A stretch of 37,158 nucleotides of DNA from Candidatus Gottesmanbacteria bacterium RIFCSPLOWO2_01_FULL_43_11b (GTDB taxonomy: Bacteria > Patescibacteriota > Microgenomatia > UBA10105 > UBA927), in NCBI GenBank assembly GCA_001780985.1, contig MFJV01000001.1:308-37465 (forward strand), in the 5' to 3' direction. Numbering within the stretch: position 1 is the first letter of the stretch; each line of letters opens with the position of its first letter. A program made the translations under genes and the position numbers. Below are positions 1 to 8,130 of the stretch, piece after piece. The notes under the pieces were generated by a model. That model had not been told where the DNA came from and ran no database searches. It worked only from the letters and a program-made list of their open reading frames with translations.

Positions 1-1
1 C

Positions 2-1075
2 TCAACCGAGGCTAAGTGTTTTGGTGCTAAAACCGGGATGCAGGTTCGTGAAGGACGGGAGCTTTGTTCAAATCTTGTTATTTTACCCTCGGATCCGGAT
101 AAATACCGCTTCGTCAATCGAAAACTCCTTTCATTGTTGCAAACGTACAGAGGCGACATTGAAGTCAAGTCTATTGACGAAATGGTTATGAAGTTTCAGG
201 AAGGAGATTTGACCTCTTTCGCTAAAGAAATCAAACGGCGCATCAAAGAAGAAATCGGAGAGTGGCTCACTGTATCTATTGGTATTTCAACAAACCGCTA
301 TTTGGCAAAAATTGCCTCAAATTTACATAAACCCGACGGATTGGATATCATTTGGAAAGAAAATATTGAAGAAACTCTAGGGAGTCTTCAACTTGAGGAG
401 CTTTCTGGCATTAAAGAAGGGAATGGTGGGAGACTGAGGCAACATGGCATAACAACTCCACTTCGTATGTACGCTGCATCAGCTGATATGCTGAAAATCG
501 CATTCCGTTCAAAGATTGGTTATGACTGGTGGCTCATGCTCCATGGTTGGGAGTCAAGTCTTTACGATTATAATGGGACCAAAACCGTCGGGCACTCTTT
601 TGCACTCCCCAAGCCATACGCCATAAAAGACCCGAGACTGCATCAAATTCTCTGCCAGCTTGTTGAAAAAATGGGTAGACGCCTTCGCAGTTATGGTTTT
701 GCTGCGTGCGGCATTCACATTTCGTGTCTTTTTGCCGATCATACCTTTTGGAATCATGGAGAAAAACATGTCCATACGCTTATTGATACCCGTGATTTGT
801 ATCGTGAAGCGTTGCGTATTCTTCTGAAAGCGCCAAATAGTCCCGTCCGGATTCTTGCGGTATCTTGTTTTTCGCTTGTTACCCATGAACAACTTTCTTT
901 CTTTGGATCATCAAAAAAGAATCTAACCAGCGCGCTTGATAACATTGCCGATAGGTGGGGAGAATTTAGTGTGTACCCAGCTCGCATGCTCGGCACACCG
1001 CAAAAAGTCCTCGACAGAATTGCGTTTGGTGGAATTAGGGGGCTTGACAAACCCATTCAAACTCCTCTAGTCTAG
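2..1075 (+). CDS. Y-family DNA polymerase (DinB/UmuC-like), 5' end truncated by window
   Basis: Frame is open upstream of the listed ATG (STEAKCFGAKTGMQV...), with Y-family motifs AK.FGAKTGM, VKSIDEM and SVGIS.NRYLAKIASNLHKPDG. Confidence 0.85.
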   Translation, partial: STEAKCFGAKTGMQVREGRELCSNLVILPSDPDKYRFVNRKLLSLLQTYRGDIEVKSIDEMVMKFQEGDLTSFAKEIKRRIKEEIGEWLTVSIGISTNRYLAKIASNLHKPDGLDIIWKENIEETLGSLQLEELSGIKEGNGGRLRQHGITTPLRMYAASADMLKIAFRSKIGYDWWLMLHGWESSLYDYNGTKTVGHSFALPKPYAIKDPRLHQILCQLVEKMGRRLRSYGFAACGIHISCLFADHTFWNHGEKHVHTLIDTRDLYREALRILLKAPNSPVRILAVSCFSLVTHEQLSFFGSSKKNLTSALDNIADRWGEFSVYPARMLGTPQKVLDRIAFGGIRGLDKPIQTPLV

Positions 1076-1083
1076 TATATAAA

Positions 1084-1164
1084 CTATCAAGAGATGTAGC
1101 TTTGCTACACAACAACCGATCCCGGTGGGCACCGGGACACGGTGCTCAAAATTAAGATAGGCCC
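1084..1164 (+). promoter_or_regulatory. SAM riboswitch, SAM-I/SAM-IV clan (compact variant), upstream of metK
   Basis: P1 CTATC(1084-1088)/GATAG(1156-1160); AAGAG core; P2 TGTAG(1095-1099)/CTACA(1105-1109) with loop CTTTG; CAACAACC; P3 ACCG/CGGT plus TCCCGGT(1120-1126)/ACCGGGA(1131-1137); GGTGCT core; possible pseudoknots L2 TTTG(1101-1104) with CAAA(1147-1150) and L3 GGGC(1127-1130) with GCCC(1161-1164); directly precedes metK. Confidence 0.85.
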
Positions 1165-1184
1165 TTGGTTCGCAGGGGAAAACT

Positions 1185-2288
1185 ATGAAAACACATTTTA
1201 CTTCAGAATCTGTCGCAGCAGGACACCCGGACAAAATTTGCGACCAGATATCTGACGCAATTGTCGATGCAGCCCTTGCTCAATATCCCAAGTCCCGCGT
1301 TGCAGTTGAAACGCTTGTTACGGTAAACCGAATTGTTCTTGCCGGTGAAGTGACGACTCCAAAAAAACTTAACTATGAAAAAATCGCACGCGGAGTGATT
1401 AAATCGTTAGGTTACACAAAAGATCTCTACAATTTTACATATAAATCGCCTTTGTCAATTTACATTCACGAGCAGTCACCGGATATTGCAGTTGGTGTCG
1501 ATGATGGCGGAGCCGGCGACCAGGGAATGATGTTTGGTTACGCCACCGACGAAACCCCGGAATTTATGCCCATGCCGATTCTCCTTGCCCATAGGCTTGT
1601 TGAAAGGATGGACCAGGTGCGGGAGAAAAAGATTATTCCGGCACTTCGACCGGATGGGAAAAGTGAGGTGAAGATTGTCTACGAAAACGGGAAACCAAAA
1701 GCGGTAGAGCGGGTTGTGTTAGCCGTTCCTCATGATCCGAAAGTATCCAACGGACAACTTAAGAACTTGCTTTTTGAGCATGTGGTCAAACCAGTTGTAC
1801 GAAAGTATAAACTGAAAGCCCCGGCACTCAAAGATGTGATTGTTAACGGAACCGGAAAATGGGAAATTGGCGGGCCGGCAAGCGATACAGGGGTGACAGG
1901 AAGAAAAATTATCGTTGATACTTACGGTGCATTTGCCCGTCATGGTGGAGGAGCATTTAGCGGGAAAGATCCGACAAAAGTTGATAGAAGTGCAGCCTAT
2001 GCAGCCCGCTATATTGCAAAAAATATTGTGGCACACCGCCTTGCGAAACGGGCAGAAGTTCGCGTTGCCTATGTCATAGGACACCGCGAACCTTTAGCAA
2101 AAGCGATTGAGACCTTTGGTACGGAAAAGAAATCGATGAAAACAATCGAGGATTTTGCATGGAAACTTCTCGACCTTTCTGTGGGAGGGATTATAGAAGG
2201 ACTTAAGCTTCGTCGCCCGATGTATAGAGAGGCCGCCCGTTACGGTCACTTTGGCAGAAACGGATTCCCCTGGGAAAAAATTATCTAA
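1185..2288 (+). CDS. metK: S-adenosylmethionine synthetase
   Basis: FTSESVAAGHPDKICDQISDAIVDA, GAGDQGMMFGYA, GGGAFSGKDPTKVDRSAAYAARYIAKN; AGGGG Shine-Dalgarno-like sequence upstream. Confidence 0.97.
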   Translation: MKTHFTSESVAAGHPDKICDQISDAIVDAALAQYPKSRVAVETLVTVNRIVLAGEVTTPKKLNYEKIARGVIKSLGYTKDLYNFTYKSPLSIYIHEQSPDIAVGVDDGGAGDQGMMFGYATDETPEFMPMPILLAHRLVERMDQVREKKIIPALRPDGKSEVKIVYENGKPKAVERVVLAVPHDPKVSNGQLKNLLFEHVVKPVVRKYKLKAPALKDVIVNGTGKWEIGGPASDTGVTGRKIIVDTYGAFARHGGGAFSGKDPTKVDRSAAYAARYIAKNIVAHRLAKRAEVRVAYVIGHREPLAKAIETFGTEKKSMKTIEDFAWKLLDLSVGGIIEGLKLRRPMYREAARYGHFGRNGFPWEKII

Positions 2289-3061
2289 GAGATGGCTTTC
2301 GCCGCCGCTTGGGAAGCGATCTTCATGGATTTTTGAATATCCTTTGTTTGTAAATACGTCACAACAAAATACGCTTGATACACATCTCCTGCACCCGTAG
2401 TATTTTTCGTTTGAACGGCTAACGACGATTCTTTGTACATTTTGTTTTTCGTAAACACAATACTTCCCCGTTTACCTAAAAGAGCAAGGACGAGACAATG
2501 GAAAGATAACTGCTGAAGTATTGCAAGCGACCGTGAATCTTCAACACTTTTAATAATTACATCGAGAGATTTAGCGTATTGTTTGATAATGGAAACCGGA
2601 TAACTATCAAGAGATGTACCGGCAAAATCCCCAATTTTTAGCGTTTTTCTCAAATCTATGGAACAAAATTCATCAAACAGCCGTTTGGTTGAGGTAAAAA
2701 GAACTGCCCGTGCTGCGTCGTGGGAACGTAGGAATGTCCGATCACTTGTCACTGTCTTAATAGCAGCCGTTTTCCAATCGCTGTACGTTGGTTTAGTGTT
2801 GACGAGTTTAATCTTTATCGTGTCGGTGTTTCCTGAAATTCTTGTGAGATGAGTAAAGTCTATATTATTTTTTTTGAAGCTTTGCAAAAATTTATTTCCA
2901 ATAGAATCAGTTCCGATTGCAGAAATAATACTCGTATGTGCTCCTGCCTTTGATGCGGCGAGGGCCACATTGTATGCAGTACCGCCAAGTTTTACCGTTC
3001 CATCATCATATATATCAGCGCAGCAATCACCGATCGAAGCAAAACGGATGATCTTATTCAT
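2285..3061 (-). CDS. PfkB-family (ribokinase-like) sugar/nucleoside kinase
   Basis: N-terminal IGDCCADIY...GGTAYNVALAASKAGA and C-terminal NTTGAGDVYQAYF PfkB signature. Confidence 0.8.
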   Translation of the reverse strand: MNKIIRFASIGDCCADIYDDGTVKLGGTAYNVALAASKAGAHTSIISAIGTDSIGNKFLQSFKKNNIDFTHLTRISGNTDTIKIKLVNTKPTYSDWKTAAIKTVTSDRTFLRSHDAARAVLFTSTKRLFDEFCSIDLRKTLKIGDFAGTSLDSYPVSIIKQYAKSLDVIIKSVEDSRSLAILQQLSFHCLVLALLGKRGSIVFTKNKMYKESSLAVQTKNTTGAGDVYQAYFVVTYLQTKDIQKSMKIASQAAAKAIS

Positions 3062-3081
3062 ATTTACGTTATAATATTACC

Positions 3082-3252
3082 ATGTCAAACGAATTTCAGA
3101 GATTACTTGTTTTCGCTCGATCGAATGTCGCTCGAAAGGTAACTTCACAACGGAAACTACGGATGCACGCCATGCGTCTCCATCTGAATTCGCTGCAACG
3201 CTTAGGATGGTGGTACAATACCTTCGATGAACGAAGCTCGTCCGCTTGCTGA
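3082..3252 (+). CDS. putative 56-aa small protein (below ORF-track cutoff)
   Basis: Hand translation MSNEFQRLLVFARSNVARKVTSQRKLRMHAMRLHLNSLQRLGWWYNTFDERSSSAC*; TATAAT at 3070-3075, 6 nt before the ATG; overlaps the rarA start. Confidence 0.35.
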   Translation: MSNEFQRLLVFARSNVARKVTSQRKLRMHAMRLHLNSLQRLGWWYNTFDERSSSAC

Positions 3253-4360
3253 TATTCTTCGACCGAAAAACCTTGATGAAGTTGTTGGACAAGAACACCT
3301 TGTTGGAAAATCCGGCGTGATTCGAAAAATGCTCTCTTCCAACTTTTTACCGTCAATGATTTTTTGGGGACCACCAGGATGCGGAAAAACAACGCTTGCA
3401 TATCTTCTCGCAACACTTACAGATAGTGAATTTGTCAGTAAATCTGCAGTAACAACAACTCTTGCAGAAGTTCGGGGAATCATAAAAAACGTTACCGGGC
3501 GTACAATTTTTTTTCTTGACGAAATACACAGATTTAATAAAGCACAGCAAGATGCGTTGCTTCCGGCAGTTGAAAAAGGCACGATCATCTTAATCGGTGC
3601 TACCACGGAAAATCCGTCATTTGAGGTAATTTCCCCGCTTTTATCACGATGCAGAGTTGTTGTATTAAAACAACTAAGTTCAGAAGAATTAAAAAAAATC
3701 GCTTGGAAAGGATTGAAGTATCTACAAAGGAAAATGGATGCAAATGCTGAAATATTTTTGCTTGAAGTTGCCAATGGTGATGCGCGAGCACTTCTCAACA
3801 TTCTTGAAATCGCGTCTCAAATCATAGAAGGTTCGCATACTTCTATAACGAGTGAAATAATTGAGCAGGCGGCGCAGAGGAAAATGCTTCAATATGATCA
3901 AGTGGGTGATGAGCACTACAACACAATTAGTGCGTTTATTAAATCCATGAGGGCAAGTGACGTTGATGCGGCGCTTTACTACCTTGCCCGAATGGTAGCA
4001 GCAGGAGAAGATCCACTTTTTATAGCACGTAGAATGGTTGTATTTGCCTCGGAAGACGTCGAAAGTCCGACGGCACTCGTTGTAGCCAATGCGGTTTTTG
4101 ACGCATGTCATAAAATCGGTTACCCGGAATGTCAGGAAAACCTTGCTGCCGGTGTTGTCTACCTAAGTAACGCCAAAAAAGACAGAAGTGCCTACGATGC
4201 GTACTTTCGGGCGCTCGATGATGTGAGAAAATACGGAAATCTTCCCATCCCGATGACTATCCGAAACGCACCGACAAAATACGACCCCTATACCAAAGAA
4301 AGCTTACTTCCTGATAGAATGAAAGGTAAGAAGTACTATCTGAAGGGGGGTGAAAAATAA
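3227..4360 (+). CDS. rarA: replication-associated recombination protein A (MgsA/RarA AAA+ ATPase)
   Basis: RPLADILRPKNLDEVVGQEHL, Walker A GPPGCGKTTLA, Walker B FFLDEIHRFNKAQQDALLP. Confidence 0.93.
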   Translation: MNEARPLADILRPKNLDEVVGQEHLVGKSGVIRKMLSSNFLPSMIFWGPPGCGKTTLAYLLATLTDSEFVSKSAVTTTLAEVRGIIKNVTGRTIFFLDEIHRFNKAQQDALLPAVEKGTIILIGATTENPSFEVISPLLSRCRVVVLKQLSSEELKKIAWKGLKYLQRKMDANAEIFLLEVANGDARALLNILEIASQIIEGSHTSITSEIIEQAAQRKMLQYDQVGDEHYNTISAFIKSMRASDVDAALYYLARMVAAGEDPLFIARRMVVFASEDVESPTALVVANAVFDACHKIGYPECQENLAAGVVYLSNAKKDRSAYDAYFRALDDVRKYGNLPIPMTIRNAPTKYDPYTKESLLPDRMKGKKYYLKGGEK

Positions 4361-4614
4361 TGGATGTTCAAGTTGGTAAAGTAACCCATTTCTACGACAA
4401 AATCGGTGTCGCCATTGTTGAAGTCATGAATCAACCGCTTAAAGTAGGTGATACGGTAAAAGTTTCAGGTCATGACAATGAATTTACCCAAAAAGTTGAA
4501 TCATTACAGGTCGAGCATAAGCAGGTCAAAGAACTTGCCGTAGGCGAATCAGGCGGTTTTAAAGTTGACCAAGCGGTTAAAGTTGGCGATATTCTCTACT
4601 TAACGACAAAGTAA
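4360..4614 (+). CDS. small EF-Tu domain-2-like protein
   Basis: 84 aa resembling a beta-barrel translation-factor domain (VGKVTHFYDKIGVAIVEV..PLKVGDTVKV); start overlaps rarA stop (TAATG). Confidence 0.6.
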   Translation: MDVQVGKVTHFYDKIGVAIVEVMNQPLKVGDTVKVSGHDNEFTQKVESLQVEHKQVKELAVGESGGFKVDQAVKVGDILYLTTK

Positions 4615-4630
4615 ATAGGAAATTCTTCAT

Positions 4631-4711
4631 ATGCAAACCGAGCATTCTGCCGGTGGTATTATCGTTTCACTTTATAAAAAACAATGGAAATTAAACGAGC
4701 TCCGGATGTAA
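4631..4711 (+). pseudogene. possible Nudix hydrolase N-terminal remnant
   Basis: Hand translation MQTEHSAGGIIVSLYKKQWKLNELRM*; the SAGGIIV start resembles Nudix N-termini, but no Nudix box follows. Confidence 0.25.
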
Positions 4712-5076
4712 AAAAAATTGTTTCGAATATTCTCAAACACACACCATTTCTTTATATACAGGGGAGGAGTATTGTGTGCATGAGAAGTTTCGGGGCCAAA
4801 AGCCGGGCACGGGCGCGCATTTGGAGCTTTCCAAAGATTTGGCAACAAGCACTCGATGTTTCTCCTCATTACATAATTGAAGTAATATCCGCGCATTTTG
4901 ATCACCTCTCCGATGATGATAAAATTCGGGTCCTAATTCATGAACTCATGCATATCCCTAAAAATTTTTCTGGTGCGCTTGTTCCGCACCGCGGGATTCA
5001 TAAAAAAATTAATCACCGTTCGGTAGAAACGGTATTTCAAATCTACAAACAAAATGATTACTCTCATTCACGGTGA
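4684..5076 (+). CDS. putative zinc metallopeptidase-like protein
   Basis: HELMHIP (HExxH) motif followed by a GALVPHRGIH segment. Confidence 0.55.
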   Translation: MEIKRAPDVKKIVSNILKHTPFLYIQGRSIVCMRSFGAKSRARARIWSFPKIWQQALDVSPHYIIEVISAHFDHLSDDDKIRVLIHELMHIPKNFSGALVPHRGIHKKINHRSVETVFQIYKQNDYSHSR

Positions 5077-5734
5077 CGATATTGACGCCTCTCGACAAGC
5101 GCTTAATACTTTTAAAAAAGAAGCGAAGTCTAAAGAATTACGACAGCTAGACGGCAGGAGTGTTGATGCAACAATGCTTACACAAACACTCGAATCAGGC
5201 TCACTATTTGGAAAAGAATATGTTGTTATTATTGAAAATTTATTCGGCAAACTTGGAAAAAAAATAAAAATCATTGAATCTTTATCAACAATACTTCGTA
5301 AATCAAACAGTCAAATTATTTTATGGGAAAATAAAGAATTAAGTGCAACTGTCATAAAAAGCCTCGGAAAAGTGGATGGTAAACTTTTTAAAACACCGAT
5401 TATTCTCTTTCAATTTTTAGATAGCATCGTTCCCGGCCGGAAAAGCAATGCTTTGATATTATTTCAGAAGCTTGAAACAACTCAACCGGTTGAAATTGTC
5501 TTTATGATGCTCTTTCGAAGAATACGGCAACTTCTCATAGTGATAAGCGGTAGTTCTCCGGAAGGGTTGCAACCATGGCAGACTAGTCGCTTACGAACAC
5601 AAGCCAAAATGTTTTCACAAGAGAAATTACTTGACCTTTACCGGACACTTTTGGATATTGAGTATTCCATAAAGTCAGGAGCATCGCCATTCACACTCGG
5701 TAGCCACATACGACAATTTCTGATATCGTTATAA
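5054..5734 (+). CDS. holA: DNA polymerase III delta subunit-like
   Basis: MITLIHGDD..ASRQAL start, SLFGKEYVVIIENLF, C-terminal helical collar-like region. Confidence 0.7.
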   Translation: MITLIHGDDIDASRQALNTFKKEAKSKELRQLDGRSVDATMLTQTLESGSLFGKEYVVIIENLFGKLGKKIKIIESLSTILRKSNSQIILWENKELSATVIKSLGKVDGKLFKTPIILFQFLDSIVPGRKSNALILFQKLETTQPVEIVFMMLFRRIRQLLIVISGSSPEGLQPWQTSRLRTQAKMFSQEKLLDLYRTLLDIEYSIKSGASPFTLGSHIRQFLISL

Positions 5735-5737
5735 CAT

Positions 5738-7093
5738 ATGGATTTATCTATATTTAAAGATTACGACATTCGTGGAATATATCCTGATCAACTTAATGCG
5801 GATGTTGTAAAAAAAATTGCGTACGCAATCGTTCGAAAATTCTCTCCAAAATCCATTGCAATGTGCCGCGATATGAGGCTATCAGGCAAAGAACTTCGTG
5901 ACGCAATGGTAGAAGTCTTCGTATCTTTAGGGGTTGATGTTTATGATGCTGGACTGGTCGGAACGGAGATACAGTATTTTATCGCAGGAACAAAACCTTA
6001 TGATTTGGTTCTCATGCTTTCTGCGTCTCATAATCCTCCCCAGTATAACGGAATAAAATTAGTTCAAAAGGGACCAATAGCTGTAACAAGCGAAAGTGGC
6101 CTTTTTGCTATTCGTGATCTTCTTAACGAAAATCCATTACCGAATGCAGAAACTCCAGGAAAAGTTACAGACATAGATGTCATGGATGAATGGAAAGATA
6201 AAATACGATCGCTCGTTAATCTATCATCGTTTAAACCACTCAAGGTTGTTGTTGATGCAGGAAACGGTATGGCAGGCAAACTTATCCCGAAAGCGTTTGA
6301 GGATCTCCCGTTTGAGGTGAAGTCGTTATTTATGGATTTGGATGGGACATTTCCCAATCACGTCCCCAATCCGCTCATTGAGTCAAACAACATAACGCTG
6401 ATTGAAACAGTACGAAAAGAAAAAGCAGATCTTGGACTTACCTTTGACGGTGATGCTGACCGCGTATTTCTTATTGACGACAAAGGAAGATTTGTCAGCG
6501 GTACGATTACCTCAGCTCTTCTCGCCCGTTATATATTAAGAAAATATCCCGGAGAGCTTATTCTCTATAACGCAATTTGCGGCAAGGTTGTTCCTGAGAC
6601 AATACAAAAATACGGAGGGAAATCCAAACGGGTACGCGTGGGTCACAGCTACATAAAACAATACATGAAAGAAACAGGAGCAATTTTTGCAGGAGAACAT
6701 TCCGGCCACTATTACTGGCGGGATTACTTTCGAGCAGAAAGCGGTGCACTCACTTCTCTTATTATTCTATCATTACTTTCTGATGAAACGAAAAAATTAT
6801 CAGAAATCGTTGATGAACTTTCAATCTATCCCGCAAGCGGAGAAATAAATTTTGTACTTGCCGATATTCCAAAAACGCTTGATTTGCTTCGTAAAGGCTT
6901 CCCCGACGCCAAATCCACCGACGAGGTTGATGGAATATCTGTGTGGTATGATCAATATTGGTTTAATGTGAGGGCGAGTAAAACTGAACCATTGTTACGA
7001 CTAAACGTTGAAGCCGACACAGGGGAGATTCTTAAGCAAAAAACAGACGAACTAGTAACAAAAATAGAATCCTTTGGAGGAAAAAGAAAATGA
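5738..7093 (+). CDS. phosphomannomutase/phosphoglucomutase
   Basis: FKDYDIRGIYP, catalytic-Ser region SASHNPPQYNGIK, metal loop TFDGDADRVFLID, sugar loop GEHSGHYYWRDYF. Confidence 0.93.
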   Translation: MDLSIFKDYDIRGIYPDQLNADVVKKIAYAIVRKFSPKSIAMCRDMRLSGKELRDAMVEVFVSLGVDVYDAGLVGTEIQYFIAGTKPYDLVLMLSASHNPPQYNGIKLVQKGPIAVTSESGLFAIRDLLNENPLPNAETPGKVTDIDVMDEWKDKIRSLVNLSSFKPLKVVVDAGNGMAGKLIPKAFEDLPFEVKSLFMDLDGTFPNHVPNPLIESNNITLIETVRKEKADLGLTFDGDADRVFLIDDKGRFVSGTITSALLARYILRKYPGELILYNAICGKVVPETIQKYGGKSKRVRVGHSYIKQYMKETGAIFAGEHSGHYYWRDYFRAESGALTSLIILSLLSDETKKLSEIVDELSIYPASGEINFVLADIPKTLDLLRKGFPDAKSTDEVDGISVWYDQYWFNVRASKTEPLLRLNVEADTGEILKQKTDELVTKIESFGGKRK

Positions 7094-8109
7094 ATGAACT
7101 CGATAGTGCAAATGTTTTAGGCTCCACAATGCTATTTCCGGATCAATGTGAACAGGCATGGACGGAATCTTCATCACTTTCTTTCGGAGACAGATACAAA
7201 AATATATATAACATTGTCGTCTGCGGTATGGGTGGATCCAGATTTCCGCCAAAAACAATCAAAGAATTATTCCGTGATCGAATCAAAGAGCCATATGAAA
7301 TCGTTGAAGATTATACACTTCCTTCCTATGTTGATTCCGATACACTCGTTATTCTTTCCTCGTATTCCGGAACGACTGAAGAGGTTATTTCCTGTGCCAA
7401 TGACGCAATAAAACGCGGATCAAGAATTACCGGAGTTACAAGCGGAGGCCAAATTGCCCAAATACTTCGGGAGCACACAGGGTATGTTTTTACTCCCAAG
7501 CATAATCCTTCAGATCAACCCCGTATCGGTGGCGGGTACCTTCTCATGGGTCACATAGGCTTACTCAAAGCCTTAAATCTTCTCGAAATAGATAGTAGTG
7601 AAGTTGAAGAAGCTATCAAATTTATACGGGAGCAAACGTCAAATATTCAAAGTAAAGCCAAGGATCTTGCGAAAGAGCTAAAAGACAAACATACATTTAT
7701 TATTACATCAGAGTTTCTCAAAGGATTCGGGAATGGATTTGGGAATCAGCTAAATGAAACGGCAAAGATTATATCCGACCCGAGAAATATTCCGGAACTT
7801 AATCACCATCTGATGGAGGGATTGAAATATCCCGATACGCTTCACACAAATGGATTATTTCTTTTTTTCGTGTCGGATTTGTACTCAGCGCAAGTTCAAA
7901 AACGTTACAGAGTAACCGAAGAAGTTGTAAAAAAACAAAACATACAAACACTTAACGTTGTTTTGACAGGGAAAACAAAACTCTCGCAGGCGTTGGAAGC
8001 ATATACACTCTCTGGATTTACTTCGTTTTATTTAGCAATGTTCAATAATCTCGATCCAAGCAAAATTCCTTGGGTTGATTACTTCAAAAAAGAGCTTGCA
8101 AAAGACTAA
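7090..8109 (+). CDS. bifunctional phosphoglucose/phosphomannose isomerase
   Basis: SIS domain VCGMGGSRFP...LSSYSGTTEEVISC; C-terminal ELNHHLMEGL region; ATGA overlap with previous gene. Confidence 0.85.
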   Translation: MNELDSANVLGSTMLFPDQCEQAWTESSSLSFGDRYKNIYNIVVCGMGGSRFPPKTIKELFRDRIKEPYEIVEDYTLPSYVDSDTLVILSSYSGTTEEVISCANDAIKRGSRITGVTSGGQIAQILREHTGYVFTPKHNPSDQPRIGGGYLLMGHIGLLKALNLLEIDSSEVEEAIKFIREQTSNIQSKAKDLAKELKDKHTFIITSEFLKGFGNGFGNQLNETAKIISDPRNIPELNHHLMEGLKYPDTLHTNGLFLFFVSDLYSAQVQKRYRVTEEVVKKQNIQTLNVVLTGKTKLSQALEAYTLSGFTSFYLAMFNNLDPSKIPWVDYFKKELAKD

Positions 8110-8130
8110 GTCCCCCTGCATACTGAATAT

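Noticed and set aside
554-1056. Antisense ORFs such as 554..892 and 754..1056, and the many similar ones across the window
   Set aside because: They lie opposite well-supported genes, have no recognisable motifs and are expected by chance.
3096-3801. Minus-strand ORFs opposite rarA (3096..3416, 3202..3801, 3722..4111)
   Set aside because: Opposite a confident rarA gene; translations are low-complexity or shadow-like.
5730-5740. TATAAC directly before the phosphomannomutase ATG as a leaderless promoter
   Set aside because: Only 2 nt separate it from ATG and it contains the holA stop codon; the gene more likely belongs to the upstream operon.
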